A DNA stretch of 64,000 nt from Salinilacustrithrix sp034522155 (lineage in GTDB: Bacteria; Actinomycetota; Acidimicrobiia; Acidimicrobiales; Salinilacustritrichaceae): contig JAXHLP010000010.1 of NCBI GenBank assembly GCA_034522155.1, positions 1 to 64,000 on the forward strand, written 5' to 3'. Of the stretch, positions 7,187-16,844 are shown piece after piece (position 1 is the stretch's first letter; each line of letters begins with the position of its first letter). The notes below the pieces were generated by a model that did not search any database, was not told where the DNA came from, and saw only the letters and a list, made by a program, of their open reading frames with translations. A program made the translations under genes and the position numbers.

Positions 7187-7390
7187 CAGGGTCCTCCAAC
7201 CGTCGACGATGCCTTTGCCCTCGACCGAGGATCGTACCCAGCCCGGAACGTTGTCGAGCGGTTCCGTTCCGACCGATCGGAGGAGCGAGCAGGGCGACGC
7301 GCCCTCCCCTGGGGCGCGTGTCACCGCTGCACGTGTGGAGACCTTGCTCGACGTCACCCGCCCGGGTTGGGTTCGTGGTTCACTGTCACC

Positions 7391-7786
7391 GTGTTCATCC
7401 GAGGTCTTCCGCTCACCCTGGCCGCCGTCGCCCTCGTCGCATCCGGGTGCGGTGACGACGACGGGGCCTCCGACGACGCGGGTGCGCTGGTGGACGAGCG
7501 GGTCGAGGTCCTCGCGATCGACAACGCGTTCGACCCCGAGGAGATCGAGGTCGAGGCCGGCACCACGATCGTGTGGCGCAACGTCGGCCGCAACGACCAC
7601 AACATCATCCCGGAGGACGAGGACGCTGCCTGGCGCGTCGACACCGAGGACTTCCTCCCTGGTGACGAGGCCGAGTTCCGCTTCACCGAGCCCGGTGCCA
7701 CCTACCGCTACTACTGTTCGATCCACGGAACGATCGACGTCGGCATGCCCGGCACGGTCGTGGTAACGAAACCGGGGGACTCATGA
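7391..7786 (+). CDS. cupredoxin-domain lipoprotein
   Basis: 131 residues from a GTG at 7391. A signal peptide ends in the lipobox LVASGC, then GDDDG. The remaining ~95 residues are a plastocyanin-like fold with type-1 copper ligands: His in RNDHNII, then Cys and His in YYCSIHGTIDVGMPGTV, followed by Met. It probably binds copper and shuttles electrons outside the membrane. The next lipoprotein gene overlaps by ATGA, and a third follows with GTGA overlap, so this is the first gene of a three-lipoprotein operon. Confidence 0.9.
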   Translation: MFIRGLPLTLAAVALVASGCGDDDGASDDAGALVDERVEVLAIDNAFDPEEIEVEAGTTIVWRNVGRNDHNIIPEDEDAAWRVDTEDFLPGDEAEFRFTEPGATYRYYCSIHGTIDVGMPGTVVVTKPGDS

Positions 7787-9171
7787 CATCGGCCACCATC
7801 CGCCGCCTGCTCGCGGCACTCGTCGGCCTCTCGCTGGTCGCAGCCGCCTGCGGCGACGACGACACGGCAGCAGACGACACGTCGGCGACCACCGAAACCA
7901 CTGACGACAGCAGCGATGGCCCGACATCGGGCACGCTGCGCGTCCCCGACGACTACGACACGATCCAGGCGGCGGTCGACACCGCCGAACCCGGCTCGCT
8001 CATCCTGATCGCGCCGGGGACCTACAACGAGGCGGTCGACGTCACCACCGACGAGCTCGTCATCCGCGGCCTCGACCGCAACGAGGTGATCCTCGACGGC
8101 CAGTTCGAGCTCGAGAACGGCGTGCGGGTCCTCCAAGCGAACGGTGTGGTCGTCGAGAACCTCACCGTGCGCAACTACACCCGCAACGGTCTGTTCTGGA
8201 CCCACACCGACGGCTACCGGGCCTCCTACGTGACCGCCGACCGCAACGGCGACTACGGCATCTACGCCTTCGGCGCCGTCAACGGCGTGTTCGAGCACAG
8301 CTACGGCGCGGGGAGCCCCGACGCCGGCTTCTACATCGGCCAGTGCTACCCCTGCAACGCCGTGGTCGACGACGTGCTGGCCGAGCACAACGGCCTCGGC
8401 TACTCGGGCACCAACGCCGGGGGCGACCTCTACATCGTCAACTCCGAGTGGCGCCGCAACCGAGCGGGCGTCGTCCCCAACTCCGGGTCCTACGAGGGCT
8501 GCGCCCCCGAGCGCGAGACGACCATCGTCGGCAATCTCGTCCACGACAACAGCAACGGCGACACGCCTGCCATCTCGAGCGCCCGGCTGGCGCAGGGCAA
8601 CGGCATCCTGATCACCGGCGGCGTCGCCAACGTCGTCGAACGCAACCGGGTCTGGGACCACGACATCGCCGGCATCGGGGTGACCCCGTTCCCCGAGGAC
8701 GATCCCATCGCCCCGATCCCCGACGAGTTCCCGACCGACTGCACCGAAGACGCCCAGTCGGTCGATGAAGAGGCCCGCGCCCAGCTCGAGAACCCGCTGC
8801 TGTGGATGGGCGACGACAACCGGGTCGTCGGGAACATCGTCACCGACAGCGGAGAGTGGGACCTGGTGCAGATCCTGGGCGAGGGCAACTGCTGGTCGGA
8901 CAACGAGGTCGCCACCACCTCGCCGGACGACCTCCAGTCGCTCGCCCCCTGCGACGGAGAGATCCAGCCGCTCGAGACCGACGTCGCCCGCTTCCTCGAG
9001 CTCGTCGAAGCCGACAAACCCGAATCGGCCGATTACCAGACCTACGAGTACCCGGCCATCGGCGACCTGCCGGGCATGGACGACCCGGAGAACGCCCCGG
9101 CCGTGCCCCAGACTGGTCCGCCCACCTACCCCGACGTCGCCGCCATCACGGTTCCTGACGCGCCGGCGTGA
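7783..9171 (+). CDS. right-handed beta-helix (NosD-like) lipoprotein
   Basis: 462 residues with lipobox LVAAAC, then GDDDT and a Thr/Asp linker. From residue ~47 the LRVPDDYDTIQAAVDTA and IAPGTYNEAV pattern is the start of a NosD/pectate-lyase-type beta-helix; repeats run through NRVWDHDIAGIGV and NRVVGNIVTDS. Two Cys in GQCYPCN may form a disulfide. Such helices bind or process polysaccharide or help copper-site assembly (NosD). Its partner cupredoxin makes the copper role attractive but unproven. Confidence 0.88.
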   Translation: MTSATIRRLLAALVGLSLVAAACGDDDTAADDTSATTETTDDSSDGPTSGTLRVPDDYDTIQAAVDTAEPGSLILIAPGTYNEAVDVTTDELVIRGLDRNEVILDGQFELENGVRVLQANGVVVENLTVRNYTRNGLFWTHTDGYRASYVTADRNGDYGIYAFGAVNGVFEHSYGAGSPDAGFYIGQCYPCNAVVDDVLAEHNGLGYSGTNAGGDLYIVNSEWRRNRAGVVPNSGSYEGCAPERETTIVGNLVHDNSNGDTPAISSARLAQGNGILITGGVANVVERNRVWDHDIAGIGVTPFPEDDPIAPIPDEFPTDCTEDAQSVDEEARAQLENPLLWMGDDNRVVGNIVTDSGEWDLVQILGEGNCWSDNEVATTSPDDLQSLAPCDGEIQPLETDVARFLELVEADKPESADYQTYEYPAIGDLPGMDDPENAPAVPQTGPPTYPDVAAITVPDAPA

Positions 9172-10001
9172 TCCGAGCTGGTCTCGTCCTGCTCCTCGCC
9201 GTCGGGGCCTGCTCCAGCGCCACCCCAGCCGCCGGACCACCCGACCTGGCCGACCACCGGGGCCGCTTCGTCGTCTCCTGCGCACCGTCGCACACCGGGT
9301 TCGACGATCCGTTGCTCCTGCCGGGCCGCGCCGGCGCGTCGCACCTGCACGAGTTCTTCGGGAACGTGGCCATCGACGAGGGCGACCGCGACCGGCGGGT
9401 GGCGGCGGCCAGCGTTGCCGGTGCCGACACCACGTGCGAGACCGCGGCCGATCGAGCGTCGTACTGGGTGCCGGCACTGCTCGACGAGGACGGTGCGCGC
9501 ATCGCTCCCGACGCGATCGACGCCTACTACCGGGCCGGGCGGGGCGTCGAGCCGACCGACGTCGTGGCCTACCCCAGCGGGCTCGGCGTGGTCGCCGGCG
9601 GCGGACCCGACCGCGACCCGCCGCCCACGAGCGTGGTCGGCTGGTCGTGCTCGGCGAACCCCCGACGATCGGCGGCGCCGCCGGACTGCGAGGGAGAGCT
9701 CCGGCTCCGGGTGACCTTCCCCGACTGCTGGGACGGGAGCGACCTCCACGGCGACGACCACCGCGGGCACATGGCCTACAGCGGGGTCGAGGGATGCCCC
9801 GCCGCGCACCCGGTCGCCGTGCCGCAGCTCGAGCTGGTCGTGCGCTACCCGGCATCGGGCGGCGAGGAGCTCTCGTTGAGCTCCGGACCGATCGACACCG
9901 CGCACGCCGACTTCTGGAACCTCTGGGAACCCGCCGCGCTCGAGCGGGAGGTGCGGGCCTGCCTGCACGGCGACGTGGTCTGCGGGAATGCGGCCGGCTG
10001 A
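9168..10001 (+). CDS. DUF1996 domain lipoprotein
   Basis: 277 residues from a GTG at 9168 that overlaps the previous stop. A short signal ends at LAVGAC. The DUF1996 signatures are clear: GRAGASHLHEFFGN near residue 45-58, YWVPALLD, and FPDCWDG with several paired cysteines. The domain occurs in secreted fungal and actinobacterial proteins of unknown, possibly carbohydrate-related, function. It is the last gene of the lipoprotein operon. Confidence 0.9.
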   Translation: MIRAGLVLLLAVGACSSATPAAGPPDLADHRGRFVVSCAPSHTGFDDPLLLPGRAGASHLHEFFGNVAIDEGDRDRRVAAASVAGADTTCETAADRASYWVPALLDEDGARIAPDAIDAYYRAGRGVEPTDVVAYPSGLGVVAGGGPDRDPPPTSVVGWSCSANPRRSAAPPDCEGELRLRVTFPDCWDGSDLHGDDHRGHMAYSGVEGCPAAHPVAVPQLELVVRYPASGGEELSLSSGPIDTAHADFWNLWEPAALEREVRACLHGDVVCGNAAG

Positions 10002-10027
10002 CCGGTCGGTCGCCGCGAGCTCCCGGA

Positions 10028-11083
10028 CTACTGGTGGTCGGCGACGATCGCCCGCACGCCGGCGGCGAACCGTTCCACGTCCTCGGTGGTGGTGGCGAAG
10101 CTGGTCATCCACCGCACCAGCGACTCCTGGAGGTCCCACTCCCAGAAGAACGACCACTCCTGCATCGGCACGATGGCATCGGCGGGCACGCGGGCGAAGA
10201 CGGAGTTGACGACGGGCACCTCGGCCTCGACACCGGGGATGTCGCCGACGGCGTGGAACAGCGCGGTGGCCATGGTGTTGGCGACCTCGGCGTTGCGAAG
10301 CCAGAGGTCGCCCTCGAGGAGGGCCAGGATCTGGACGGCGATGTAGCGGTTCTTCGATGCGAGCTGCCCGGCCTGCTTGCGGACGAACGCGGCCCGGCGG
10401 GCCAGCTCGGGACGGAGGAAGACGACGGCCTCGCCGTACATGGCACCGTCCTTCGTGAGTCCCAGGGTCATGAGATCGACGCCGGTGTCTCGCACCATGG
10501 TGGCGAGATCGGTGCCGGTGGCGACCAGGGCGTTGGCGATGCGGGCACCGTCGAGGTGGACGAGCAAGTCGTGGCGGTGGGCGTGCTCGCACAGGGCGGT
10601 GATCTCGTCGGTGGTGTAGACGGTGCCCATCTCGGTGGCCTGGGTGATCGACACCAGCCCGGGCTGGGGGTGGTGTTCGCTGCCCAACCACTGCAGGTAC
10701 GGGTCGATCGAGGCGGGGACCAGCTTTCCTTCGTCGGCGGGCACCGGCACGATGCTCGCCCCGGTGAAGCGGGCCGGCGCACCGCACTCGTCGACCACGA
10801 TGTGGGCCGTGTCGGCGGCGATCACCGCCTGCCATGGCTGGACGACGCTGGCGATGCCGACGACGTTGGCTCCGGTGCCACCCCAGCACAGCAAGGTCTC
10901 GACCGGGGCGTCGAACAGGTCCCGGATGGCGTCGGAGGCCCGGCGGGTCCAGGGGTCGTCGCCGTAGGCGAGGGCGGTTCCGGCGTTCGCCTCGGCCAGC
11001 GCGTCCATCACTTCGGGGGACACGCCGGCGGCATTGTCGCTGGCGAAGGTCGCGGTCGGGGGGGTTGGAAGGTCGGTGGTCAT
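10028..11083 (-). CDS. ltaE: low-specificity L-threonine aldolase family (PLP)
   Basis: 351 residues, a fold-type-I PLP enzyme that would cleave L-threonine or similar beta-hydroxy amino acids to glycine plus aldehyde. SDNAAGVSPEVMDAL opens the protein; HLDGARIAN (D178) binds the PLP nitrogen, and the Schiff-base lysine is K211 in GLTKDGAM. The usual SLSKG is changed to LTKDG, so substrate preference may differ. The ATG shares a base with the stop of the RpiR-type regulator upstream (TGATG), indicating co-transcription. Confidence 0.85.
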   Translation of the reverse strand: MTTDLPTPPTATFASDNAAGVSPEVMDALAEANAGTALAYGDDPWTRRASDAIRDLFDAPVETLLCWGGTGANVVGIASVVQPWQAVIAADTAHIVVDECGAPARFTGASIVPVPADEGKLVPASIDPYLQWLGSEHHPQPGLVSITQATEMGTVYTTDEITALCEHAHRHDLLVHLDGARIANALVATGTDLATMVRDTGVDLMTLGLTKDGAMYGEAVVFLRPELARRAAFVRKQAGQLASKNRYIAVQILALLEGDLWLRNAEVANTMATALFHAVGDIPGVEAEVPVVNSVFARVPADAIVPMQEWSFFWEWDLQESLVRWMTSFATTTEDVERFAAGVRAIVADHQ

Positions 11084-11871
11084 CAGGCCTCGAATAGTCC
11101 GGTGGTGGTCCAGGTTCGCTCGAGCGCGCTCAGGCGATCGGCGGCCTCGGGCTGGCGGCGCCGCACGAGGTCGTTGACGAGCAGGGTGGTGAGCACGGTG
11201 AGTCCGACCAGTGAATCGAACGGACCCACCGTGGCCGATGCAAATGGGAGCAGCAGCCCGCCGTCGGTGACGAGGGCGACGGGCAGGGCACCGGCCAGCA
11301 CGATCGGCACGGCACCGCGCTCGACGGCGGCCGCCTGGGCCCGCACGGTGGCCAGTTCGTGGCGGGCGATGTCCATCGACACGATCGCGTCACCACGACG
11401 GACGGCCCCGATGCGGGACATGATCCGCAGCTCGGAACCGTCGAGGAACTCGACGCCGTCGCGGACCATCATCAGCTGGTCGACGAAACGGGCGGCGAGC
11501 CCGGCGGTCTGGGTACTGGGCAGGACCCAGACCTTGCGCGCCTCGTCGTCGAGCAGCGCGAGCGCGTCCTCCACCAGGTCGCGGTCGAGGCCGTGCAGCG
11601 TGTCGGCGACATTGGCCTGCTCGACCTCCAGCAGGTCGGTCAACGGATCGTCGGTCGGGACGGCCCGCACACGGACGGCGTCGGTGCGCAACCGGATCGA
11701 CAGTTCGGCTCGGGCGGCCTCGCGCAGCTCGGCGAAGCCTGAATAGCCCAGCGCCGTGGCCAGCCGGATCACCGACGGCGTGCTCGTGGCGGCCCGCTCC
11801 GCCACCGAGGACACGGTGCCGAACGCGACCGCCTCGGGGTCGACCAGCAACAGCTCGGCCACCTTCCGCAA
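11083..11871 (-). CDS. RpiR/MurR-family regulator with SIS domain
   Basis: 262 residues counted from a TTG at 11871. The N-terminal HTH is seen as VAELLLVDPEAVAFGTVSS, then VAERAATSTPSVIRLATALGYSGF. A SIS sugar-phosphate-binding domain follows (DAIVSMDIARHE, then VPIVLAG). Family members normally carry ~12 more N-terminal residues; these are encoded in the same frame just upstream (RLATASLSPAL) but without ATG or GTG. An ATG in the next frame (MTHPP) suggests a one-base indel at the very start. It probably controls the overlapping threonine aldolase gene. Confidence 0.85.
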   Translation of the reverse strand: MRKVAELLLVDPEAVAFGTVSSVAERAATSTPSVIRLATALGYSGFAELREAARAELSIRLRTDAVRVRAVPTDDPLTDLLEVEQANVADTLHGLDRDLVEDALALLDDEARKVWVLPSTQTAGLAARFVDQLMMVRDGVEFLDGSELRIMSRIGAVRRGDAIVSMDIARHELATVRAQAAAVERGAVPIVLAGALPVALVTDGGLLLPFASATVGPFDSLVGLTVLTTLLVNDLVRRRQPEAADRLSALERTWTTTGLFEA

Positions 11872-11949
11872 CGCCGGCGACAGCGACGCGGTGGCGAGGC
11901 GGGTGCGTCATCGGTGATGTTGGAGGTCTCCGCGGGCGATCCCGCCGGC

Positions 11950-12891
11950 TCAACTCGCGGGCTGGAGATCCTGCTGCAGCTCGGCCAGGGCGTCGCGCAG
12001 TGCCGGGAGCTCGAGCGTGCCGGTGGCCAGGGCCGAGGCGAGCGCGCGCCGGTCGGCGACGATGGCCACGAGCTGCACGCCGTCGTCGCCCGCCACCAGC
12101 GGCGGTGACTCGGTCTCGGCCTCCTCGAGCCGTACGCGGGCCGCGTCGAGCTCGTCGCCATCGGCACGGACCGAGCCGCGCACGACGGCGGCCAGGACCT
12201 CGGTCTCCAGCGTGCGACTCGGCAGCGCCTCGGCACCGGGGTCGGCATCGATGAACACCAGCACGGGACCGCACTCGGGCTCACCGGCCAACCCGGCCGC
12301 GAAGCGAACGCCCGGCGCGAGCTCGGGCCAGCTGTCGGCCGACTCGAAGCCGCCGTCGAGGTGGGCGCGTTCGGTGCGACCCAACGTGGTGTTGATGGCC
12401 GGCGCGCCGGGGCACGGGTCCATCATGTCGATGCCGAGCGCCTCGCCGCCGGCTTCCTGCTCGGGCACGACCTTCTCGGCGATCGACGCCTTCACCGGCC
12501 GGATGGCGAAGCCCCGGCGGTCGGCGAACATGATGATCCCGAACCCGCCATCGGGACCCCAGGCGAAGTTGTCGCTCGCGTAGGGCACGCCCCCGTCGTG
12601 GAAACGGAACTGGCCCTCGGCGTAGCTGTCCTTGCCCATGTTCGTCGTGCCCCGGATCGAGATCCGCCAGTTGTCCGACGCATGGGCGTGGGCGAACGAC
12701 AGCGGCATCTGCTCGTCCATCGGCGGGAAGCACGACAGCACGACGAAGGGTCCGGCGTGCTCGTCGCCGAGCATGATCGGCATGATCTTGCCGTTCTCCT
12801 CCAGCGGACCCCAGGCATCGGTGTCCCGGAAGTCCAGGTCGACGTGGCCGTCGGTGGGCTCGATCGGAGTGGCGGACAGCACCTTGTACAC
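11950..12891 (-). CDS. conserved hypothetical protein, cupin-like
   Basis: 313 residues from a GTG at 12891. Rich in beta-strand with many His/Asp pairs (SFAHAHASDNWRISIRGTTNMG, GQFRFHDGGVPY), which suggests a double-stranded beta-helix, but I cannot name a family. A DPCPGAP segment and a more variable C-terminal third follow. No signal peptide. It lies 78 bp upstream of the RpiR/threonine aldolase pair on the same strand and may belong to that operon. Confidence 0.7.
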   Translation of the reverse strand: MYKVLSATPIEPTDGHVDLDFRDTDAWGPLEENGKIMPIMLGDEHAGPFVVLSCFPPMDEQMPLSFAHAHASDNWRISIRGTTNMGKDSYAEGQFRFHDGGVPYASDNFAWGPDGGFGIIMFADRRGFAIRPVKASIAEKVVPEQEAGGEALGIDMMDPCPGAPAINTTLGRTERAHLDGGFESADSWPELAPGVRFAAGLAGEPECGPVLVFIDADPGAEALPSRTLETEVLAAVVRGSVRADGDELDAARVRLEEAETESPPLVAGDDGVQLVAIVADRRALASALATGTLELPALRDALAELQQDLQPAS

Positions 12892-13020
12892 GGCTTGACC
12901 TCGTTGCGGTGGCGTGGCGTCGGACCCGATCGACCGTAGCGGTGCCCGGGGCGGCCGCGCCGGGGCGTCGATCCGCCCGTCCGCTCCCAGTCCGCATCGA
13001 GGCGATGGCTCCGGCGGTCG

Positions 13021-13839
13021 TCAGCGCTTGCGGGCGACGACCTCGAGGTAGTCGAGCGGGAGCACGAGACCGGGCCCCTCCGAGCAGTTCATGTCCTCGG
13101 CGAGGGCTGCGATGTCACGACCCAACGCGTCGGCCTGCTGATCGTCGATCCGTCCGAGTGCAGCCACGATCGGCGGGTACTCGCGGCAGAAGTAGTCGGT
13201 GTGGGCGCCCGGGGAAGCGAAGCGGAAGTGGAAGGTCCGTTCCTCGACCGACAGCTCGACGGCATCGCCGAAGAGCTCCGCGAGGTGGTCGCGATCGCCC
13301 CACAGCACCGGTGAGGGAACGCCCGCCGGCGGGGGCGCGTAGCTCCCGACGGTCTTGCCGAGACGGGCGACCCAGCTGTTCGGGGTCCAGTTGACCATGC
13401 CGATCCGCCCACCGGGTCGGCACACGCGAACCAGCTCCGCCGCGGTCCGTTGCTGGTCGGGAGCGAACATCGCTCCACACGTGGACAGGACGACGTCGAA
13501 GGCCTCGTCCTCGACGGGGAGCGCTTCGGCGTCGCCCTCGCGGAAGTCGATGGCATAGCCCTCGACGTCAGCCCGATCCCGGGCCCGGTCGAGCAGCACC
13601 GGTTGATAGTCGACGGCGGTGACCTCCGCGAAGCGACGGGCCGCGGCGAGCGCCGTGTTCCCGTTGCCGCAGGCGACGTCGAGCACCCGCTCGCCACCCT
13701 GGAGGTCGACGGCGTCACAGAGCAGCTCGCTCACGAGCAGGATGCGCGAGCCCACGCCGGCATAGTTGGCGGTGCCCCACATCTCGCGCTGCCTGTGCTT
13801 GACCTCCACGAGGTCGGGCTGTTCGCTCCGGGTCGTCAT
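13021..13839 (-). CDS. class I SAM-dependent methyltransferase
   Basis: 272 residues from the ATG at 13839, with a GAAGGAG ribosome site 9 bases upstream. The SAM motif is VLDVACGNG (52-60); then VTAVDYQPVLLDRAR, DFREGDAEALPVED and GGRIGMVNWTP complete the fold. UbiE/COQ5-like, substrate unknown. A standalone minus-strand gene. Confidence 0.88.
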   Translation of the reverse strand: MTTRSEQPDLVEVKHRQREMWGTANYAGVGSRILLVSELLCDAVDLQGGERVLDVACGNGNTALAAARRFAEVTAVDYQPVLLDRARDRADVEGYAIDFREGDAEALPVEDEAFDVVLSTCGAMFAPDQQRTAAELVRVCRPGGRIGMVNWTPNSWVARLGKTVGSYAPPPAGVPSPVLWGDRDHLAELFGDAVELSVEERTFHFRFASPGAHTDYFCREYPPIVAALGRIDDQQADALGRDIAALAEDMNCSEGPGLVLPLDYLEVVARKR

Positions 13840-14037
13840 GGCAGTTGCGCTCCTTCTCCGGCTTCCCGGCCGGATCTCGACTGATCTCCGCACTCGGCGG
13901 GCACGTGGCATGCCGCACCGAACACCCTCCCGCGGGGGGACGCCGGGGTCTTGGCGGAGTTGTGGAGAATTCGTGGCGACCGCGGGCGGGCACCGAGCCC
14001 GGAATGGTGAACAAGCTCCGGCCGCTGCCGGTCGGCC

Positions 14038-16515
14038 TCACGCGCGCCGGAGCGCCCGCACACCCTGGATCGCGAGCAGGGGCACGAGTCCGAGCGCGAC
14101 GGCGATCCCGTAGCCACCGGCCGACAGGGCGGTCAGGCCGAGCAGATCGGTGAGCGGCGTCACGCCGAGCGCGCACAGCTCGAGGACGACGGTGATGCCG
14201 ATCGCGGCCCACAACCACGGATTGTGGGTGGCGCCGCGGAAGCCGGACCCCCGCTCGCTGCGGGCGTTGAACACGCCGAGCGTCTGGCCCAGGGTCATGG
14301 CCACGAAGGCCATGGTCTGGGTCCCGGCGACGGTCAGGTCGAGGCTCCATCGGCCGATGCCGTAGGCGACCAACCCCGCGCCGGCGACGAGTGCGGCGTG
14401 GGTGACGGTGCGGCCGAGGAGGCCGCGGTCGACGACCGGCTCGGTCGGATCCCGGGGTGGCTGGTCCATGACGTCCTCTCGTCCGGGCTCCAGCGCGAGG
14501 GCGAAGGAGGGGAGGACGTCGATGATGAGGTTGTTCCACAGGATCATCAGGCCCGCCAGCGGTGGGTCGACGCCCGCGGCGAGGGCGATGGTGATCACCG
14601 CGACCTCGGCCAGGTGCCAGGAGAACAGGAACTGCGCGAAGCGGCGGATGTTGGCGAAGATCCGTCGCCCTTCGGCGACCGCGGTCTCGATGGTGTGGAA
14701 CTCGTCGTCGAGCAGGACGATGTCGGCGGCGTCGCGGGCGACGTCGGTGCCCGAGCCCATGGCGACGCCGACGTCGGCCTGGCTCAACGCCGGGGCATCG
14801 TTGACCCCGTCGCCGGTCACCGCCACCACCTCACCGGCGGCCTGCAACGACTCGACGATGCGGAGCTTGTGCTCCGGCGCGACCCGGGCGAACAGCGCCG
14901 CCTTCCCGGCGTGGGCCACGAGCTCCTCGCCGCTGAGCTCGTCGAGGTCTCGACCGACCAGCGCCTCGCCCTCGGAGATGCCCATCTCCGAGCTGATCGC
15001 CGCAGCAGTGTCCGCACGGTCGCCGGTGATCATCACGGTTCGGATCCCGGCCCGGGCGAGCATCTCGATGGCTTCGATCGCGGTCTCGCGTGGCGGGTCG
15101 TGCATGCCGACCGCGCCCAGCACCTCCGAGCGCTCGAAGAGGTCGTCGTCGGGAACATCCTCGCCGGACACCGGACCCTGGGCGAAGGCGAGGACCCGCA
15201 ACGCCTCCTCAGCCATTCGTCCCGTGGCCTGCAGCAGGTCCGAGTGGACCTCGGCGTCGAGCAGCACCTCCGGCGCTCCCTTCACGTGGGTCGTTCCGTC
15301 GACGACCACCGCCATCCGCTTCGATGCGGAGCTGAACGGCACCTCCCGCTGTCGTGGGTGGTCCTCTCGCCGCTGTCGCCACTCGATCCCGCGCTCGGTC
15401 GCGGCCCGCAACAGCCCGACCTCGGTGGGATCGCCGACCGGGTCGCCGTCGGGGTCGATGTCGGCGTCGTTGCACAGCACGGCCGTGATCCACAGGTCGT
15501 CTTCCTCGGCACCGTCGGCGAGCACCACCTCGACGACGTGCATCTCGTTGCGGGTGAGCGTCCCGGTCTTGTCCGAGCAGATGACCGTCGTCGACCCGAG
15601 CGTCTCCACCGCCGGCAGCCGCCGGACCAGCGCGTTGCCCGCTGCCATGCGGCGCATGCCGACCGCCAGGGTGAGGGTGGCCACCGCGGGCAGCCCCTCC
15701 GGGACCACGGCGATCGCCAGCGCCACGGCCACCTCGATCGCATCCTCGGTAGCGAGACCTCGGGCCGTCCCGAGGGCGAGCAGCCCCATCGCGCCGATGA
15801 CCACACCGACCGCCAACTGGCGGCTGAGATGGCTCAGCCCCTCCTGCAGCGGCGCCTTGGTCTCCTCGGCGGACTCGGCGAGGTCGGAGATTCGACCCAT
15901 CTCGGTGTCCTGCCCGGTCGCCACCACGATTCCCCGGCCTCGACCGGCCACCGCCGTGGTCCCGGTGTAGAGCATCGACGTACGCTCCGCGAGCGGTGTG
16001 TCGGTGTCGACGGGGTCCGGGCCCTTGGACACGGGCTCGTTCTCGCCGGTGAGCCCCGACTCGTCGATGCGGAGGTCCTCCGCGTCGATCAGGCGTATGT
16101 CGGCCGGTACCTGCTCGCCGGCCTCGACTCCCACCACGTCGCCGGGCACCAGCTCCGCCGCATCGATCTCGTCCCGGCGGTCGCTGCGCTCGACCTCCGC
16201 GGTCGTCGACATCAACGCCCGCAACGATTCCATCGACCGCGCCGCACGCAGCTCGGTCACGAATCCGACGATCGTGTTCACCACGAGCACCACGCCGATC
16301 GCGGCGGCCTCCACCGCTTCGCCGGCGACGAGCCCGGCCACGGCCGCGCCGATCAGCAGGACGATCACCGCGTCGGCGACCTGGTTCCACACGACCCGCC
16401 ACCAGGGCGTCCGGCGCGCCTGGCGGAGCTGGTTCCGCCCGAACCGCTCCCGCCGTCGCTCCACCTCCGCGTCGGACAGTCCGACGTCGGGATCGACCTC
16501 GAACGCCGCGGCCAC
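14038..16515 (-). CDS. P-type (P2-like) cation-transporting ATPase
   Basis: At least 825 residues. All core motifs are intact: actuator loop LTGEN (155-159, usually TGES), PEGLPA (272-277) in helix 4, phosphorylation site CSDKTGTLT with D315, the nucleotide domain FSSASKRMAVV and KGAPEVLL, and GDGVNDAPALSQADVG. About ten membrane helices. The layout is that of Ca/Mn-type P2A pumps. The open frame continues upstream of the GTG at 16515 with plausible residues, so the true N-terminus is probably 20-40 residues longer. A second P-type pump at 47-49.7 kb is distinct and lies in the dormancy island. Confidence 0.92.
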   Translation of the reverse strand: MAAAFEVDPDVGLSDAEVERRRERFGRNQLRQARRTPWWRVVWNQVADAVIVLLIGAAVAGLVAGEAVEAAAIGVVLVVNTIVGFVTELRAARSMESLRALMSTTAEVERSDRRDEIDAAELVPGDVVGVEAGEQVPADIRLIDAEDLRIDESGLTGENEPVSKGPDPVDTDTPLAERTSMLYTGTTAVAGRGRGIVVATGQDTEMGRISDLAESAEETKAPLQEGLSHLSRQLAVGVVIGAMGLLALGTARGLATEDAIEVAVALAIAVVPEGLPAVATLTLAVGMRRMAAGNALVRRLPAVETLGSTTVICSDKTGTLTRNEMHVVEVVLADGAEEDDLWITAVLCNDADIDPDGDPVGDPTEVGLLRAATERGIEWRQRREDHPRQREVPFSSASKRMAVVVDGTTHVKGAPEVLLDAEVHSDLLQATGRMAEEALRVLAFAQGPVSGEDVPDDDLFERSEVLGAVGMHDPPRETAIEAIEMLARAGIRTVMITGDRADTAAAISSEMGISEGEALVGRDLDELSGEELVAHAGKAALFARVAPEHKLRIVESLQAAGEVVAVTGDGVNDAPALSQADVGVAMGSGTDVARDAADIVLLDDEFHTIETAVAEGRRIFANIRRFAQFLFSWHLAEVAVITIALAAGVDPPLAGLMILWNNLIIDVLPSFALALEPGREDVMDQPPRDPTEPVVDRGLLGRTVTHAALVAGAGLVAYGIGRWSLDLTVAGTQTMAFVAMTLGQTLGVFNARSERGSGFRGATHNPWLWAAIGITVVLELCALGVTPLTDLLGLTALSAGGYGIAVALGLVPLLAIQGVRALRRA

Positions 16516-16622
16516 TGCATCGGCGGGAATCGCGTGCGACGGTTCAGCGTCCGATCGGGCGGACTCGTCGGCGCGGTCTCGACTGGCCTCGGCAGATGTG
16601 ATGGGAAGCTCCTCGGTCTCGG

Positions 16623-16801
16623 TCAGGGCGGCGCGAGCGACTGGTAGTCGCCGCGGTCGAGCGTGTGACGGGTCAGCGTGCCGTCCCCGCGCGAGACTTC
16701 CACCGGTTCCCCTTCTGCGGTGATGGCCACCTGTTCGATGCCGCGGCTTCGAGCTCGTGCACGATCACGGCGGCGTTCGTGGAGTCGACGCGGCGGGCCA
16801 C
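16623..16801 (-). pseudogene. small hypothetical protein, frameshifted
   Basis: A GTG at 16801, preceded by a strong GGAGGAGG, opens VARRVDSTNAAVIVHELEAA. One base later the frame must shift to continue GIEQVAITAEGEPVEVSRGDG and end RHTLDRGDYQSLAPP at 16623. Reconstructed length is ~59 residues. It follows the DsrE-like gene and overlaps the 5' region of the ATPase gene. A natural frameshift or sequence error are equally possible. Confidence 0.45.
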
Positions 16802-16844
16802 GGGTACGACGCGTTCCTCCTCCGACACGAGCTCACCCAGCCCG

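Noticed and set aside
7711..9855. Long minus-strand open frame of 714 codons opposite the lipoprotein operon
   Set aside because: It is low-complexity (Val/Asp/Gly/Arg runs), a shadow of three real genes with clear lipoboxes and domains on the plus strand.
8765..11746. Plus-strand open frame of 993 codons
   Set aside because: It crosses real genes on both strands (beta-helix, DUF1996, threonine aldolase, RpiR) and shows no domain.
14224..16647. Plus-strand open frame of 807 codons opposite the P-type ATPase
   Set aside because: High GC leaves stop-poor shadow frames; composition is His/Gly/Arg rich with no domain, while the minus strand has all ATPase motifs.
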